Shown piece by piece: positions 34,485 to 42,185 of a DNA stretch of 64,000 bases (the first letter of the stretch is position 1; every line of letters begins with the position of its first letter). The DNA comes from Gymnodinialimonas ulvae. Lineage in GTDB: Bacteria; Pseudomonadota; Alphaproteobacteria; Rhodobacterales; Rhodobacteraceae. The notes under the pieces are model-generated. The model made no database searches, was not told the DNA's origin, and was given only the letters and a program-made list of their open reading frames with translations. The position numbers and the translations under genes were made by a program. The DNA lies in contig NZ_JBBIFX010000001.1 of the NCBI RefSeq assembly GCF_037543845.1, forward strand, positions 558,001 through 622,000. Direction: 5' to 3'.

Positions 34485-35423
34485 ATGAGCTGGAACCCCG
34501 CCCTCGACCCCGAATGCCCGACCGGCGACGCGGTGGATGCGATCGAGACGGTGATCGTGCCCCGTGCGCGAGATCTGGGCGATTTCGAAGTGCGCCGGGC
34601 CTTGCCGGCGCCGAAGCGGCAGATGGTCGGCCCGTTCATCTTCTTCGATCAGATGGGGCCTGCGGAATTCATCACCGGGCAGGGGGTCGATATCCGCCCG
34701 CATCCGCATATCGGCCTTTCCACGGTGACGTATCTGTATGAGGGCAAGTTCCATCATCGCGACAGCCTTGGCACCGACCAATGGATCGAGCCGGGCGCGG
34801 TGAACCTGATGACGGCGGGCCATGGGATCACGCATTCGGAGCGGATCGACGGCGCGATGTTGCGCAACCCGTACCGTCTGGCGGGGATACAGACGTGGAT
34901 CGCGCTGCCCAAGGATGCTGAAGACGATGCCCCGGATTTTGTGCATGCAGCCAAGGCGGAGCTGCCGTTTCTGGAGGGCGAGGGCAAGCAATTGCGCCTG
35001 ATCCTTGGCACGGCTTATGGCGAGGCGGCACCCGTGGTGACGCCGTCGGAGATGTTTTATGCCGATGCGCATCTTGAGCCCGGGGCCAAGCTGCCGATGC
35101 CCGACGATCACGAGGATCGCGGCGCCTACGTGGTAAATGGCGCGGTCGATATTGCGGGACAGACATTCGAGGCCGGGCAGATGATGGTGTTTCGCCCCGG
35201 CGACCGGGTGTCGATGACGGCGGGGGCGCACGGCGCGCGGGTGATGATCCTGGGGGGGGCAACTTTGGAAGGGCCACGCCATATCTGGTGGAATTTCGTG
35301 GCCTCGTCGAAGGAGCGTATCGAAGCGGCGAAACAGGCCTGGCGGGAGGGAGATTGGCAGCATGGGCGATTTCAATTGCCGCCGAGTGATGATCGGGAGT
35401 TCATTCCGCTGCCGCAGAGGTGA
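34485..35423 (+). CDS. Pirin family protein
   Basis: A 312-residue bicupin. The N-terminal metal-binding cupin carries RPHPHIGLSTVTYLYEGKF and MTAGHGITHSE, supplying the His/His/His/Glu iron ligands. A second, degenerate cupin follows from about residue 180 (LEPGAKLPMPDDHEDRGAYV). Bacterial pirins variously act as quercetinases or redox-sensing regulators, so the role is open. The ATG has CAAGGAGAT shortly upstream. Confidence 0.93.
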   Translation: MSWNPALDPECPTGDAVDAIETVIVPRARDLGDFEVRRALPAPKRQMVGPFIFFDQMGPAEFITGQGVDIRPHPHIGLSTVTYLYEGKFHHRDSLGTDQWIEPGAVNLMTAGHGITHSERIDGAMLRNPYRLAGIQTWIALPKDAEDDAPDFVHAAKAELPFLEGEGKQLRLILGTAYGEAAPVVTPSEMFYADAHLEPGAKLPMPDDHEDRGAYVVNGAVDIAGQTFEAGQMMVFRPGDRVSMTAGAHGARVMILGGATLEGPRHIWWNFVASSKERIEAAKQAWREGDWQHGRFQLPPSDDREFIPLPQR

Positions 35424-35465
35424 CAGCTGGATCGCGGGCCACTATGATCTCGCGGCGCATCCGCA

Positions 35466-36317
35466 ATGGCGATCCGAGAGCTTCGCGTGACAGATCGAGT
35501 GTTTCTTATCCTGCTGTGCCTTGGCGTCAGCCTTGCCGCCCCGGCGCGCGCGTTCGCCCCGGAGGATTGTTCCGAGAATTACGTGGCCGATGGCCTACCG
35601 GCCGAGACCCGTGTCGCAAATGTGCCGGAGTATTTTGTCGAGCCGGGCCAGATCGGCGGCGACCTGATCTGTACGCTGGTGCCCGGTGAGGCAGAGGGCG
35701 CGCCGGTCATCCAGGTGTCCGAGCGGATGGCCAACAGCGCGCATGGCGCGTTTGTGCAATACTTCCCGAACCGCATGCAGGTGCTGCGCACGCAGGGCCC
35801 GGCCGCTGGCCTGATGCTGACATTGTGCGGGCCGATCCCTGATGATCTGCCGCGCGAACGGCATCCGGGCGGCGTGTGGTGCCGGGTCGACCTGTCGCCC
35901 GGGCGGGGGGTGACGCTGGATCTGGAATATGACGCGGGCGGCGCTTTGGCATGGCTGAACTTCGAGGTCTCCGCCGGGCCGGAGGGCATGGTTGCGGGCT
36001 CGACGCTTGCGCCGCTTTTGCCGCAGGTGGCGCCTCAAGACCTGCGCGCCGCGGTGTTCCTGCCGAAGCCCGATGTCACGCACCTTCTGGAATTGATCCG
36101 CGGCCCGGAGGTGTTCCGACTTGTCACGCCGCAGGACCTCCTCACATTGCACAGCGGCCTGCGCAATGATCCGCAGGAGTGGCATATCGTGGTCGAGACC
36201 GGCGCGCCGCAAACGGGCCCCTTCGCCCAGATCGTGCTGTCGTCTGAGATGCTGGCCGATGCCATGGCCGAGCTTGCGCTGTTGGAGGGGCTGATCCGGA
36301 CCGATCGCGGTCCGTGA
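35466..36317 (+). CDS. Exported protein of unknown function
   Basis: A 283-residue protein with a signal peptide: MAIRELRVTDRVFLILLCLG, then a cleavage site around APARAFA. The mature part holds an even spread of cysteines (EDCSENY, LICTL, LTLCGP, VWCRVDL), probably forming disulfides in the periplasm. No known domain is recognised. An alternative GTG at 35487 (TDRVFLIL) would give a shorter, more usual signal peptide; neither start has a good ribosome-binding site. Confidence 0.7.
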   Translation: MAIRELRVTDRVFLILLCLGVSLAAPARAFAPEDCSENYVADGLPAETRVANVPEYFVEPGQIGGDLICTLVPGEAEGAPVIQVSERMANSAHGAFVQYFPNRMQVLRTQGPAAGLMLTLCGPIPDDLPRERHPGGVWCRVDLSPGRGVTLDLEYDAGGALAWLNFEVSAGPEGMVAGSTLAPLLPQVAPQDLRAAVFLPKPDVTHLLELIRGPEVFRLVTPQDLLTLHSGLRNDPQEWHIVVETGAPQTGPFAQIVLSSEMLADAMAELALLEGLIRTDRGP

Positions 36318-36378
36318 GCCCTCCCTTGCGCTCAGGTTGCACGCATTGCACCGTCGGCCCATGTCCGCCGGACCTGTC

Positions 36379-36897
36379 ATGCATATCCGCCCCGCCATGC
36401 GCACCGATCTGCCCGAGATCATGAGCCTGCACGCGGCCAATTGGCGGCGCGATTACGCCGGCATTCTGCCTCAATACGCTTTGGGCAATCAGTTGACGGA
36501 CCACATGGCCGCAATCTGGCACGACGGCGCGTTGCGCGACCGGCGCTGTCTGGTGTCGCGGGACGGGGCGGGGACGCTTTTGGGGTTTGCCGCGATGCTG
36601 GATGAGGGGCCGGACGGCTGCGCGTTTCTCGACAACCTGCATGTCGCGCCACCGTATCGCGTGCTTGGCGTGGGGCGGGCGTTGATGTCGTCGGTGGCGG
36701 TGCTGGCGATCCCGGGGCGTCTGACGTTGGAAGTGCTCAGCGCGAATGCGCAGGCCCGCGCGATCTACAAGGCCTGGGGCGGGAAGGAGAGCCCCGCGTT
36801 TCAGGACGACATCATGGGTCTTGCGGTGCCTGCGGTCACGGTGGGCTGGGAAGACACCGTGTGGTTGGTAGACCGTTTGAGCGGGGCGGATGTATGA
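36379..36897 (+). CDS. GNAT-family N-acetyltransferase
   Basis: About 172 residues. The GNAT fold is shown by IRPAMRTDLPEIMSLHAANW at the N-terminus and by the acetyl-CoA-binding region LDNLHVAPPYRVLGVGRALM (the usual Q/RxxGxG/A reads RVLGVG). TLEVLSANAQARAIYKAWG at the C-terminus is also typical. Starts at 36337 and 36361 are also in frame. It overlaps the EamA transporter gene by ATGA, so the two are translationally coupled. The acceptor amine is unknown. Confidence 0.88.
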   Translation: MHIRPAMRTDLPEIMSLHAANWRRDYAGILPQYALGNQLTDHMAAIWHDGALRDRRCLVSRDGAGTLLGFAAMLDEGPDGCAFLDNLHVAPPYRVLGVGRALMSSVAVLAIPGRLTLEVLSANAQARAIYKAWGGKESPAFQDDIMGLAVPAVTVGWEDTVWLVDRLSGADV

Positions 36898-37868
36898 ACA
36901 CCAACGCCGGCACACCGACGCGGGCGATTTTCCTGATCCTGCTGGCAATGGTGTGCATTTCGATCAACGACATGCTGATCAAGCTTCTTTCGGGGGGCTA
37001 TCCGCTGCATCAGATGGTGTTCATCCGCTCGATCATCGGGGTGGGGTTCACGGCGCTGATCCTGATGCGGGAGGGAGGGATTTCGCTGCTGCGCACCGAT
37101 CAGCCGGGGCTGCACCTGATCCGGGCGCTGCTGATCGTTGTTGCGAACATGACCTTTTTCGCAGCGTTGGCGGTGATGCCGCTTGGGGTGGCGACGGCGC
37201 TGTTTTTCGTGGCGCCGCTGTTCATCACGCTATTGGCGATCCCGGTGCTGGGGGAACGCGTGGGGGTGCATCGCCTGACGGCGTTGGTCATAGGGTTTGT
37301 CGGCGTTGGCGTGATGATGTTGCCTGCGAGTGATTTTGGCGCGGTGCCGCGCGGCGCGCTGTTTTTGCCGATCATTGCCGCGGCCTGTTACGCGGGCATG
37401 CAGGTGATGACGCGCAAATTGGGTGCGAAATCGGCGGCCTCGGCGATGGCGATTTACATCCAACTGGCGTTTATCGGTGTCTCAGCGGTGTTCTGGGTCA
37501 GTGTGGGCGACGGCCGTTTGGCGGCGCAGGTCGAAAGCGAGAGTTTGGTTTTCCTTCTCAGGGCATGGATTTGGCCCGCGCCAGAGGATGTGTGGAAATT
37601 CGCGGTGCTTGGCCTGATGTCGGGGATGATCGGCTATTGCCTCAGCCAGGCGTACCGCTTGGGCGATGCGGCGACAGTGGCCTCGTTCGAATATGCCGCC
37701 CTGCCGATGGCAATTTTTCTGGGATGGATCGTATTCGGCGAACGCCCGGGATGGGTGATGTTGCTTGGCACGGCTTTGATCGCGGGCGCGGGCCTTTATG
37801 TTTTCGCGCGCGAGCGGCGGCGCGCGGGCGTTGGACCGGCGGCAGAACGCCCGATCCGGCGAGGCTGA
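36894..37868 (+). CDS. DMT-superfamily (EamA) transporter
   Basis: A 324-residue inner-membrane protein with ten hydrophobic segments in two EamA repeats. The first repeat begins AIFLILLAMVCISINDMLIK, and conserved signatures include ALAVMPLGVATALFFVAPLF and, in repeat two, AYRLGDAATVASFEYAALPM with FGERPG. Family members export amino acids, metabolites or S-adenosylmethionine. It is coupled to the upstream GNAT gene by a 4-bp ATGA overlap, which hints that the acetyltransferase and exporter act on related compounds. Confidence 0.93.
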   Translation: MNTNAGTPTRAIFLILLAMVCISINDMLIKLLSGGYPLHQMVFIRSIIGVGFTALILMREGGISLLRTDQPGLHLIRALLIVVANMTFFAALAVMPLGVATALFFVAPLFITLLAIPVLGERVGVHRLTALVIGFVGVGVMMLPASDFGAVPRGALFLPIIAAACYAGMQVMTRKLGAKSAASAMAIYIQLAFIGVSAVFWVSVGDGRLAAQVESESLVFLLRAWIWPAPEDVWKFAVLGLMSGMIGYCLSQAYRLGDAATVASFEYAALPMAIFLGWIVFGERPGWVMLLGTALIAGAGLYVFARERRRAGVGPAAERPIRRG

Positions 37869-37976
37869 AGCGCACTGGGTCGGAAAAGCCGCCGATCTGG
37901 GTGCACGACCGCTTGACGGGGCAGGCGGGGGGCCTTAGACCGCCCCTCACGCCGGGATGCCCGGTGTAAAGGGTGA

Positions 37977-38053
37977 GCGGTTGTAGCTCAGTTGGTTAGA
38001 GTACCGGCCTGTCACGCCGGGGGTCGCGGGTTCGAGCCCCGTCAACCGCGCCA
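37977..38053 (+). tRNA. tRNA-Asp (anticodon GTC), copy 1
   Basis: A 77-base cloverleaf. The acceptor GCGGTTG pairs with CAACCGC, discriminator G, CCA encoded. The anticodon stem CCGGC/GCCGG holds the loop CTGTCAC. The GUC anticodon is the substrate of Tgt, and after queuosine formation of GluQRS; both genes are in this window. Confidence 0.97.
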
Positions 38054-38088
38054 CCACCCTTTGCACGGAGCCTTTCACAGCGTATCGC

Positions 38089-38165
38089 GCGGTTGTAGCT
38101 CAGTTGGTTAGAGTACCGGCCTGTCACGCCGGGGGTCGCGGGTTCGAGCCCCGTCAACCGCGCCA
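38089..38165 (+). tRNA. tRNA-Asp (anticodon GTC), copy 2
   Basis: Identical over all 77 bases to the copy at 37977, with the period of the duplication being 112 bp and a 35-bp unrelated spacer. Probably cotranscribed with copy 1. Confidence 0.97.
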
Positions 38166-38209
38166 CTTTCCCCTTCGAAACCAATGCGGATTTCGCTAGC
38201 GTCCCGACC

Positions 38210-38890
38210 ATGGGTGTGAGGGGAATTGTTTTGTCCGCGCTGCTTTGCGCGTCGCCTGCGATGGCTGAGCCGCTGGACCTGCCGGTGGCGGAGGTTTTGG
38301 CCCTGGGGCAGGCGGCCTATGCCGATCGCGCCAGTTTCGAGCGCGTGTTGCAGGCGCGGATGCCGAGCGTGGTGTTTGACGCCGGCGGACAGGTCGCCTC
38401 GGTCGAGGATCCGTTCCTGTGGTCGCTGGCCGGGCGGTTCGGCGGCGCGGGGGCAAGCCCAAGGCCAGGCGCAATTTTCGGCTGCGCGCGCTACGGGGTG
38501 GCGACGCGGGATCTGTTCTTGGAATATGGCTTTGCGGCGCCGGAGACCTTCGCGTTGATGGGCGACGCGCTGCCGCTTTCGGATGATGTGGAGGTCTGGC
38601 CCAACGCTGCGGTGGCGCGACTGCATTGCATCTTTGTCTGGGATGATGCGGAAACGGTGCGGATCGTGCCGGAACCAGCGGCGCAGGCCGCGCTGGGGCA
38701 TCTGTTCGAGGCGGTCACAGCACAGCAGGAAGGCTCCGATTTTGCCGTTCTGGGCGAAGACGGCTTCCGCCTGCGGGGACGAAACGGGGCGGGGGACAGG
38801 GTGGTATGGCTGGAAAGCGGTGATGTGATCCTGACCAATGGCCATCAGCAGGTGTCGTTCCGCGCGTACCTGATCGGGGGCGCGGTGTAG
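38210..38890 (+). CDS. Exported protein of unknown function
   Basis: A 226-residue protein with a signal peptide (LSALLCASPAMA, cleavage before EPLDL). The mature part has two cysteines (FGCARYG and LHCIFVWDD) that could pair, and no recognised domain. There is no clear ribosome-binding site, so the start is provisional. It lies between the tRNA-Asp pair and the YrbL-like gene. Confidence 0.7.
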   Translation: MGVRGIVLSALLCASPAMAEPLDLPVAEVLALGQAAYADRASFERVLQARMPSVVFDAGGQVASVEDPFLWSLAGRFGGAGASPRPGAIFGCARYGVATRDLFLEYGFAAPETFALMGDALPLSDDVEVWPNAAVARLHCIFVWDDAETVRIVPEPAAQAALGHLFEAVTAQQEGSDFAVLGEDGFRLRGRNGAGDRVVWLESGDVILTNGHQQVSFRAYLIGGAV

Positions 38891-38986
38891 CGGGGTAGGC
38901 GCGCGGGTGGAGCGCCGTCCTTGACACTCTTCGGACCCGGGCGATAGGCAGCGCGGGATGCAAAAGGCCGGGGGCCATTGAACCAG

Positions 38987-39646
38987 ATGAACGGCTCGAA
39001 CCAGCGCCTTGTCCTGAGCGGCCAAACCCCTGTCGGGAAAGGCTCCGTGCGCGATGTCTATGCGCACCCGGACCGGCCCGGTTACCTGATCAAAGTGTTC
39101 AACGATCGCAAACTTGTAGATGCGAGCCAGGGGGTGCGGGGCGCGGCGCGGTTCGTACGCCCGCACTATCCCTACGATGATTTCGTGCGCGAGCAGAATG
39201 AATACACACGCTGCATTCTACTGGGCCACAAGCTGGGATGCCGCGTACCGATCGCCGAGATCGCCACCGTCACCCTCACCGACCTTGGCCCCGGTCAGGT
39301 GGTGCGCCGCATCAGCGACGGCGCGGGCGCGATCGGCAAGACCGTGTCGATGCTCCTGCGGGAGGATGCGTTCGGCGATGAGGAATTCATGCGTCTGAAC
39401 GGGTTCATGCGCGATCTCTGGACGCTTGAGATCAATGCGCCCGATTTGTCCTGCGACAATGTCGCCTTCGATGGCGAGGCCGGGCAATTCGTTCTCGTGG
39501 ACGGGATCGGCGAGAAGACCCTTCTGCCGGTCCGGGCCTGGATCGGAGCGCTCAACCGCAAGAAACTGCATCAGATGGCGCATCGGATGGGTCGCTACAT
39601 CAACGCCGACTGGAACGAGGACAGCCGTCAGTTCACAGCGCTCTGA
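38987..39646 (+). CDS. YrbL-like (PhoP-regulatory-network) protein
   Basis: About 219 residues with a protein-kinase-like fold: a glycine-rich start (VGKGSVRDVYAHP), a lysine in YLIKVFNDRK, and a catalytic-loop-like segment LDEINAPDLSCDN-type (EINAPDLSCDNVAF) with LVDGIGEK as a DFG-like motif. It matches the YrbL family of PhoP-linked proteins in enterobacteria, whose biochemical role is uncertain. A TTG at 38978 with GGGGG four bases upstream is an alternative start. It is convergent with mnmA, 9 bp apart. Confidence 0.82.
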   Translation: MNGSNQRLVLSGQTPVGKGSVRDVYAHPDRPGYLIKVFNDRKLVDASQGVRGAARFVRPHYPYDDFVREQNEYTRCILLGHKLGCRVPIAEIATVTLTDLGPGQVVRRISDGAGAIGKTVSMLLREDAFGDEEFMRLNGFMRDLWTLEINAPDLSCDNVAFDGEAGQFVLVDGIGEKTLLPVRAWIGALNRKKLHQMAHRMGRYINADWNEDSRQFTAL

Positions 39647-39655
39647 CGCCCCGTT

Positions 39656-40798
39656 TCAGCCCCGGTGGATCCAGCCACCGCCAAAGATGCGCGTGCCGGT
39701 GGGATCGTAGAAAACGCAGGCCTGTCCGGGGCTTACGCCCTCCTCGGCCACGACAAGTTCAACCTCGGCCTCGGTGGCCGAGAGGGGCCGGACCGTGGCG
39801 GCGCGCGGTGGTCGGGTGGAGCGGATCTTGACGTCCAGCTCCCATGTCTCGCGGCTGTCGAACGGCGCATCTCCAAGCCAGTTGATCTCACGCACCGGCA
39901 CGGTCCGGGTCGACAACGCGTCCTTCGGGCCGACAATCACGCGGCGTGTGTCAGGGTCGAGTTTCACGACGTAGAGCGGATCGGCCAACCCGCCGATGCC
40001 AAGGCCCCGGCGTTGACCGATGGTGTAATGGATCACGCCGCGATGCGTGGCCAGAACATTGCCGTCGATGTCGACGATGTCACCGGGATCGGCGGCGCCG
40101 GGGCGCAGTTTCTCGATCACCGCGGCATAATCACCGTTCGGCACGAAACAGATGTCCTGACTGTCGGGCTTGTCGGCCACGCTCAGCCCGTATTTCGCCG
40201 CAAGCGCACGGGTCTCGGCTTTGGAGGCGAGGTGGCCAAGCGGAAAGCGCAGGTAGTCGAGCTGCTCCTGCGTCGTGGAGAAGAGGAAATAGCTTTGGTC
40301 GCGTGCGGCATCGGCGGCGGAATGCAACTCGGCCTTGTGAGGCCCCATGTGGCGTTGGATGTAATGGCCGGTGGCCATGCAATCCGCGTCGAGGTCTTTC
40401 GCTGTGCCGAGCAGATCCTTGAATTTCACCCGCTCGTTGCAGCGGATGCATGGCACGGGCGTGGCCCCGGCCAGATAGCTGTCGGCAAACTCGTCGATCA
40501 CGGCATCCCTGAAGACATTTTCGTAGTCGAGCACGTAGTGCGGAAAGCCCATGGTTTCGGCCACGCGCGCGGCGTCGTGGATGTCGCGCCCGGCGCAACA
40601 GGCACCCTTTTTGGCCAATGCGGCGCCGTGATCGTAAAGCTGCAACGTGACGCCCACGACGTCATAGCCTTCCTCAGCCAATTGCGCTGCGACAACAGAC
40701 GAATCCACGCCGCCCGACATAGCGACGACAACGCGCGTGTCCTGCGGGGCTTTTGCGAAGCCAAGGGAATTGAGGCCGTCTGAGCGGTCGAGCGCCAT
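39656..40798 (-). CDS. mnmA: tRNA-specific 2-thiouridylase MnmA
   Basis: A 380-residue enzyme making s2U34 in tRNA-Glu, -Gln and -Lys. The ATP PP-loop is SGGVDSS (28-34). The catalytic cysteines are C120 in PCIRCN and C217 in DSQDICFVP. A C-terminal beta-barrel follows (HYTIGQRRGLGIGG). The ATG at 40798 is chosen over an in-frame ATG 20 codons upstream. It has an N-terminal extension of about 20 residues relative to short homologues. It is divergent from sciP. Confidence 0.97.
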   Translation of the reverse strand: MALDRSDGLNSLGFAKAPQDTRVVVAMSGGVDSSVVAAQLAEEGYDVVGVTLQLYDHGAALAKKGACCAGRDIHDAARVAETMGFPHYVLDYENVFRDAVIDEFADSYLAGATPVPCIRCNERVKFKDLLGTAKDLDADCMATGHYIQRHMGPHKAELHSAADAARDQSYFLFSTTQEQLDYLRFPLGHLASKAETRALAAKYGLSVADKPDSQDICFVPNGDYAAVIEKLRPGAADPGDIVDIDGNVLATHRGVIHYTIGQRRGLGIGGLADPLYVVKLDPDTRRVIVGPKDALSTRTVPVREINWLGDAPFDSRETWELDVKIRSTRPPRAATVRPLSATEAEVELVVAEEGVSPGQACVFYDPTGTRIFGGGWIHRG

Positions 40799-40931
40799 GG
40801 GAAATGCCTTATCTGAAGGGCTGCCGCAGCCATATAGGAAAAAGGCGAGATATCTCAAGCCACGCTTACCCGATCTTAAGGCTCGTGGGTCAAGGTGTTA
40901 GCGACCCAAGACCAAGACCGATGAGGCCGAG

Positions 40932-41207
40932 ATGTACATTCGAAAGATCCAGGGGCCGCATGCGGTGACGCTGCCTGACGGAACAACTTTGACCCGATCC
41001 GACCTGCCTTCGCCGAACACAAGTCGGTGGGTGGCAAGCCGAAAGGCGGCAGTCGTGCATGCCGTTGATGGGGGGCTGATGAGTGCCGAAGAAGCGATTC
41101 GCACCTACGCCCTGTCTGAGGAAGAGCTGGAAAGCTGGCGCTCTGCTGTCCTTCAGTTTGGAGAAAAAGCTCTGAAAACAACGGCTTTGCAGAAGTTTCG
41201 CCAATAA
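40932..41207 (+). CDS. sciP: CtrA inhibitor SciP (DUF1153)
   Basis: A 91-residue protein matching DUF1153: IQGPHAVTLPDGTTLTRSDL, then PNTSRWVASRKAAVVHAVDG with a helix-turn-helix (AEEAIRTYALSEEELESWR). In Caulobacter, SciP (93 residues) binds CtrA and blocks activation of CtrA-dependent promoters, and is itself degraded by Lon. It lies 109 bp upstream of ctrA on the same strand. Confidence 0.93.
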   Translation: MYIRKIQGPHAVTLPDGTTLTRSDLPSPNTSRWVASRKAAVVHAVDGGLMSAEEAIRTYALSEEELESWRSAVLQFGEKALKTTALQKFRQ

Positions 41208-41316
41208 GTGATCGAAAAAAGTGATGTTTTGAACAAAATGCGTAGCGTCGGTAACCTGTAATTAACCATTTCGACTAAAAGTGAATCCAACAACCGAGAT
41301 GAATTGGAGAGAACTG
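41208..41316 (+). promoter_or_regulatory. ctrA leader with TTAACCAT and a GANTC site
   Basis: The 109-bp gap is A/T-rich. TTAACCAT at 41262-41269 is a CtrA-type half-site, and GAATC at 41283-41287 is a CcrM (GANTC) methylation site 30 bp before the start codon. In Caulobacter a GANTC site and CtrA binding both tune ctrA transcription; the same layout here is suggestive only. Confidence 0.5.
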
Positions 41317-42030
41317 ATGCGGGTTCTGCTAGTCGAAGATGATCCTACCACGTCGCGCAGCATCGAAATGATGCTCAAGCATGCGAACCTGAACGTCTAT
41401 TCCACAGACCTCGGGGAAGAGGGAATGGACCTCGCCAAGCTCTATGATTACGACATCATCCTTCTCGATCTGAACCTTCCGGATGTCTCCGGCCACGAGG
41501 TCCTGCGCCACCTGCGCACCGCCAGGGTCGAGACGCCAATCCTCATTCTCTCCGGCCTCGACGATCCCGAAAACAAGCTCAAGGGCTTCGGTTTCGGGGC
41601 GGATGATTATCTGACCAAGCCGTTCCACCGCGAAGAGCTGGTGGCCCGCATCCACGCGATCATCCGTCGCTCCAAGGGCCACGCGCAGTCGGTCATCAAT
41701 ACCGGCCTGATCTCGGTCAATCTCGATGCGAAGACAGTCGACGTTGAAGGCACTCCAGTGCACCTGACCGGCAAAGAGTATCAGATGCTCGAGCTGCTTT
41801 CGCTGCGCAAGGGCACGACCCTCACGAAAGAGATGTTCCTGAACCATCTTTACGGCGGGATGGACGAGCCTGAACTGAAAATCATCGACGTGTTCATCTG
41901 CAAGCTGCGCAAGAAACTGGCGGAGGCCACGGGCGGCGAAACCTACATCGAAACCGTGTGGGGCCGCGGCTATGTGCTGCGCGATCCGGTGAGTGGGGCG
42001 TCGCAGATGGATATGGCGGCCACCGGCTGA
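41317..42030 (+). CDS. ctrA: Cell-cycle response regulator CtrA
   Basis: A 237-residue OmpR-type regulator. The receiver starts MRVLLVEDDPTTSRSIEMML, with phosphoacceptor D51 (IILLDLNLPDVSG), T/S and K102-region (DDYLTKPFHREEL). The C-terminal winged helix includes TGKEYQMLELLSLRKGTTLT and FICKLRKKL, near identical to Caulobacter CtrA. GGAGAG precedes the ATG at 41317. In Rhodobacteraceae, CtrA is usually non-essential and controls motility, gene-transfer agent and quorum-linked genes. The gene is followed by a strong terminator. Confidence 0.97.
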   Translation: MRVLLVEDDPTTSRSIEMMLKHANLNVYSTDLGEEGMDLAKLYDYDIILLDLNLPDVSGHEVLRHLRTARVETPILILSGLDDPENKLKGFGFGADDYLTKPFHREELVARIHAIIRRSKGHAQSVINTGLISVNLDAKTVDVEGTPVHLTGKEYQMLELLSLRKGTTLTKEMFLNHLYGGMDEPELKIIDVFICKLRKKLAEATGGETYIETVWGRGYVLRDPVSGASQMDMAATG

Positions 42031-42057
42031 TCGTTCCAAACTCGCTAGCTAAAAAGC

Positions 42058-42088
42058 GCCCCGGCCGCATCGCCGGGGCTTTTTTTTG
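42058..42088 (+). terminator. Rho-independent terminator of ctrA
   Basis: An 8-bp stem (GCCCCGGC with GCCGGGGC), a six-base loop and eight or more T, 27 bp after the ctrA stop codon. Confidence 0.95.
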
Positions 42089-42185
42089 TGGCGATGGCTT
42101 CTGCGAATTCGGGCCGCTCTCTGGACCAACGCGCTGCCGGGACCTATCACCCAAGAAGGCAGGCAGACGTCCGGGGGAAGTGGCC

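Noticed and set aside
37977..38165. Duplicated tRNA-Asp as a sign of an integrated element (att sites)
   Set aside because: Both copies are complete, 35 bp apart, with no integrase or foreign genes nearby; simple tandem duplication explains it.
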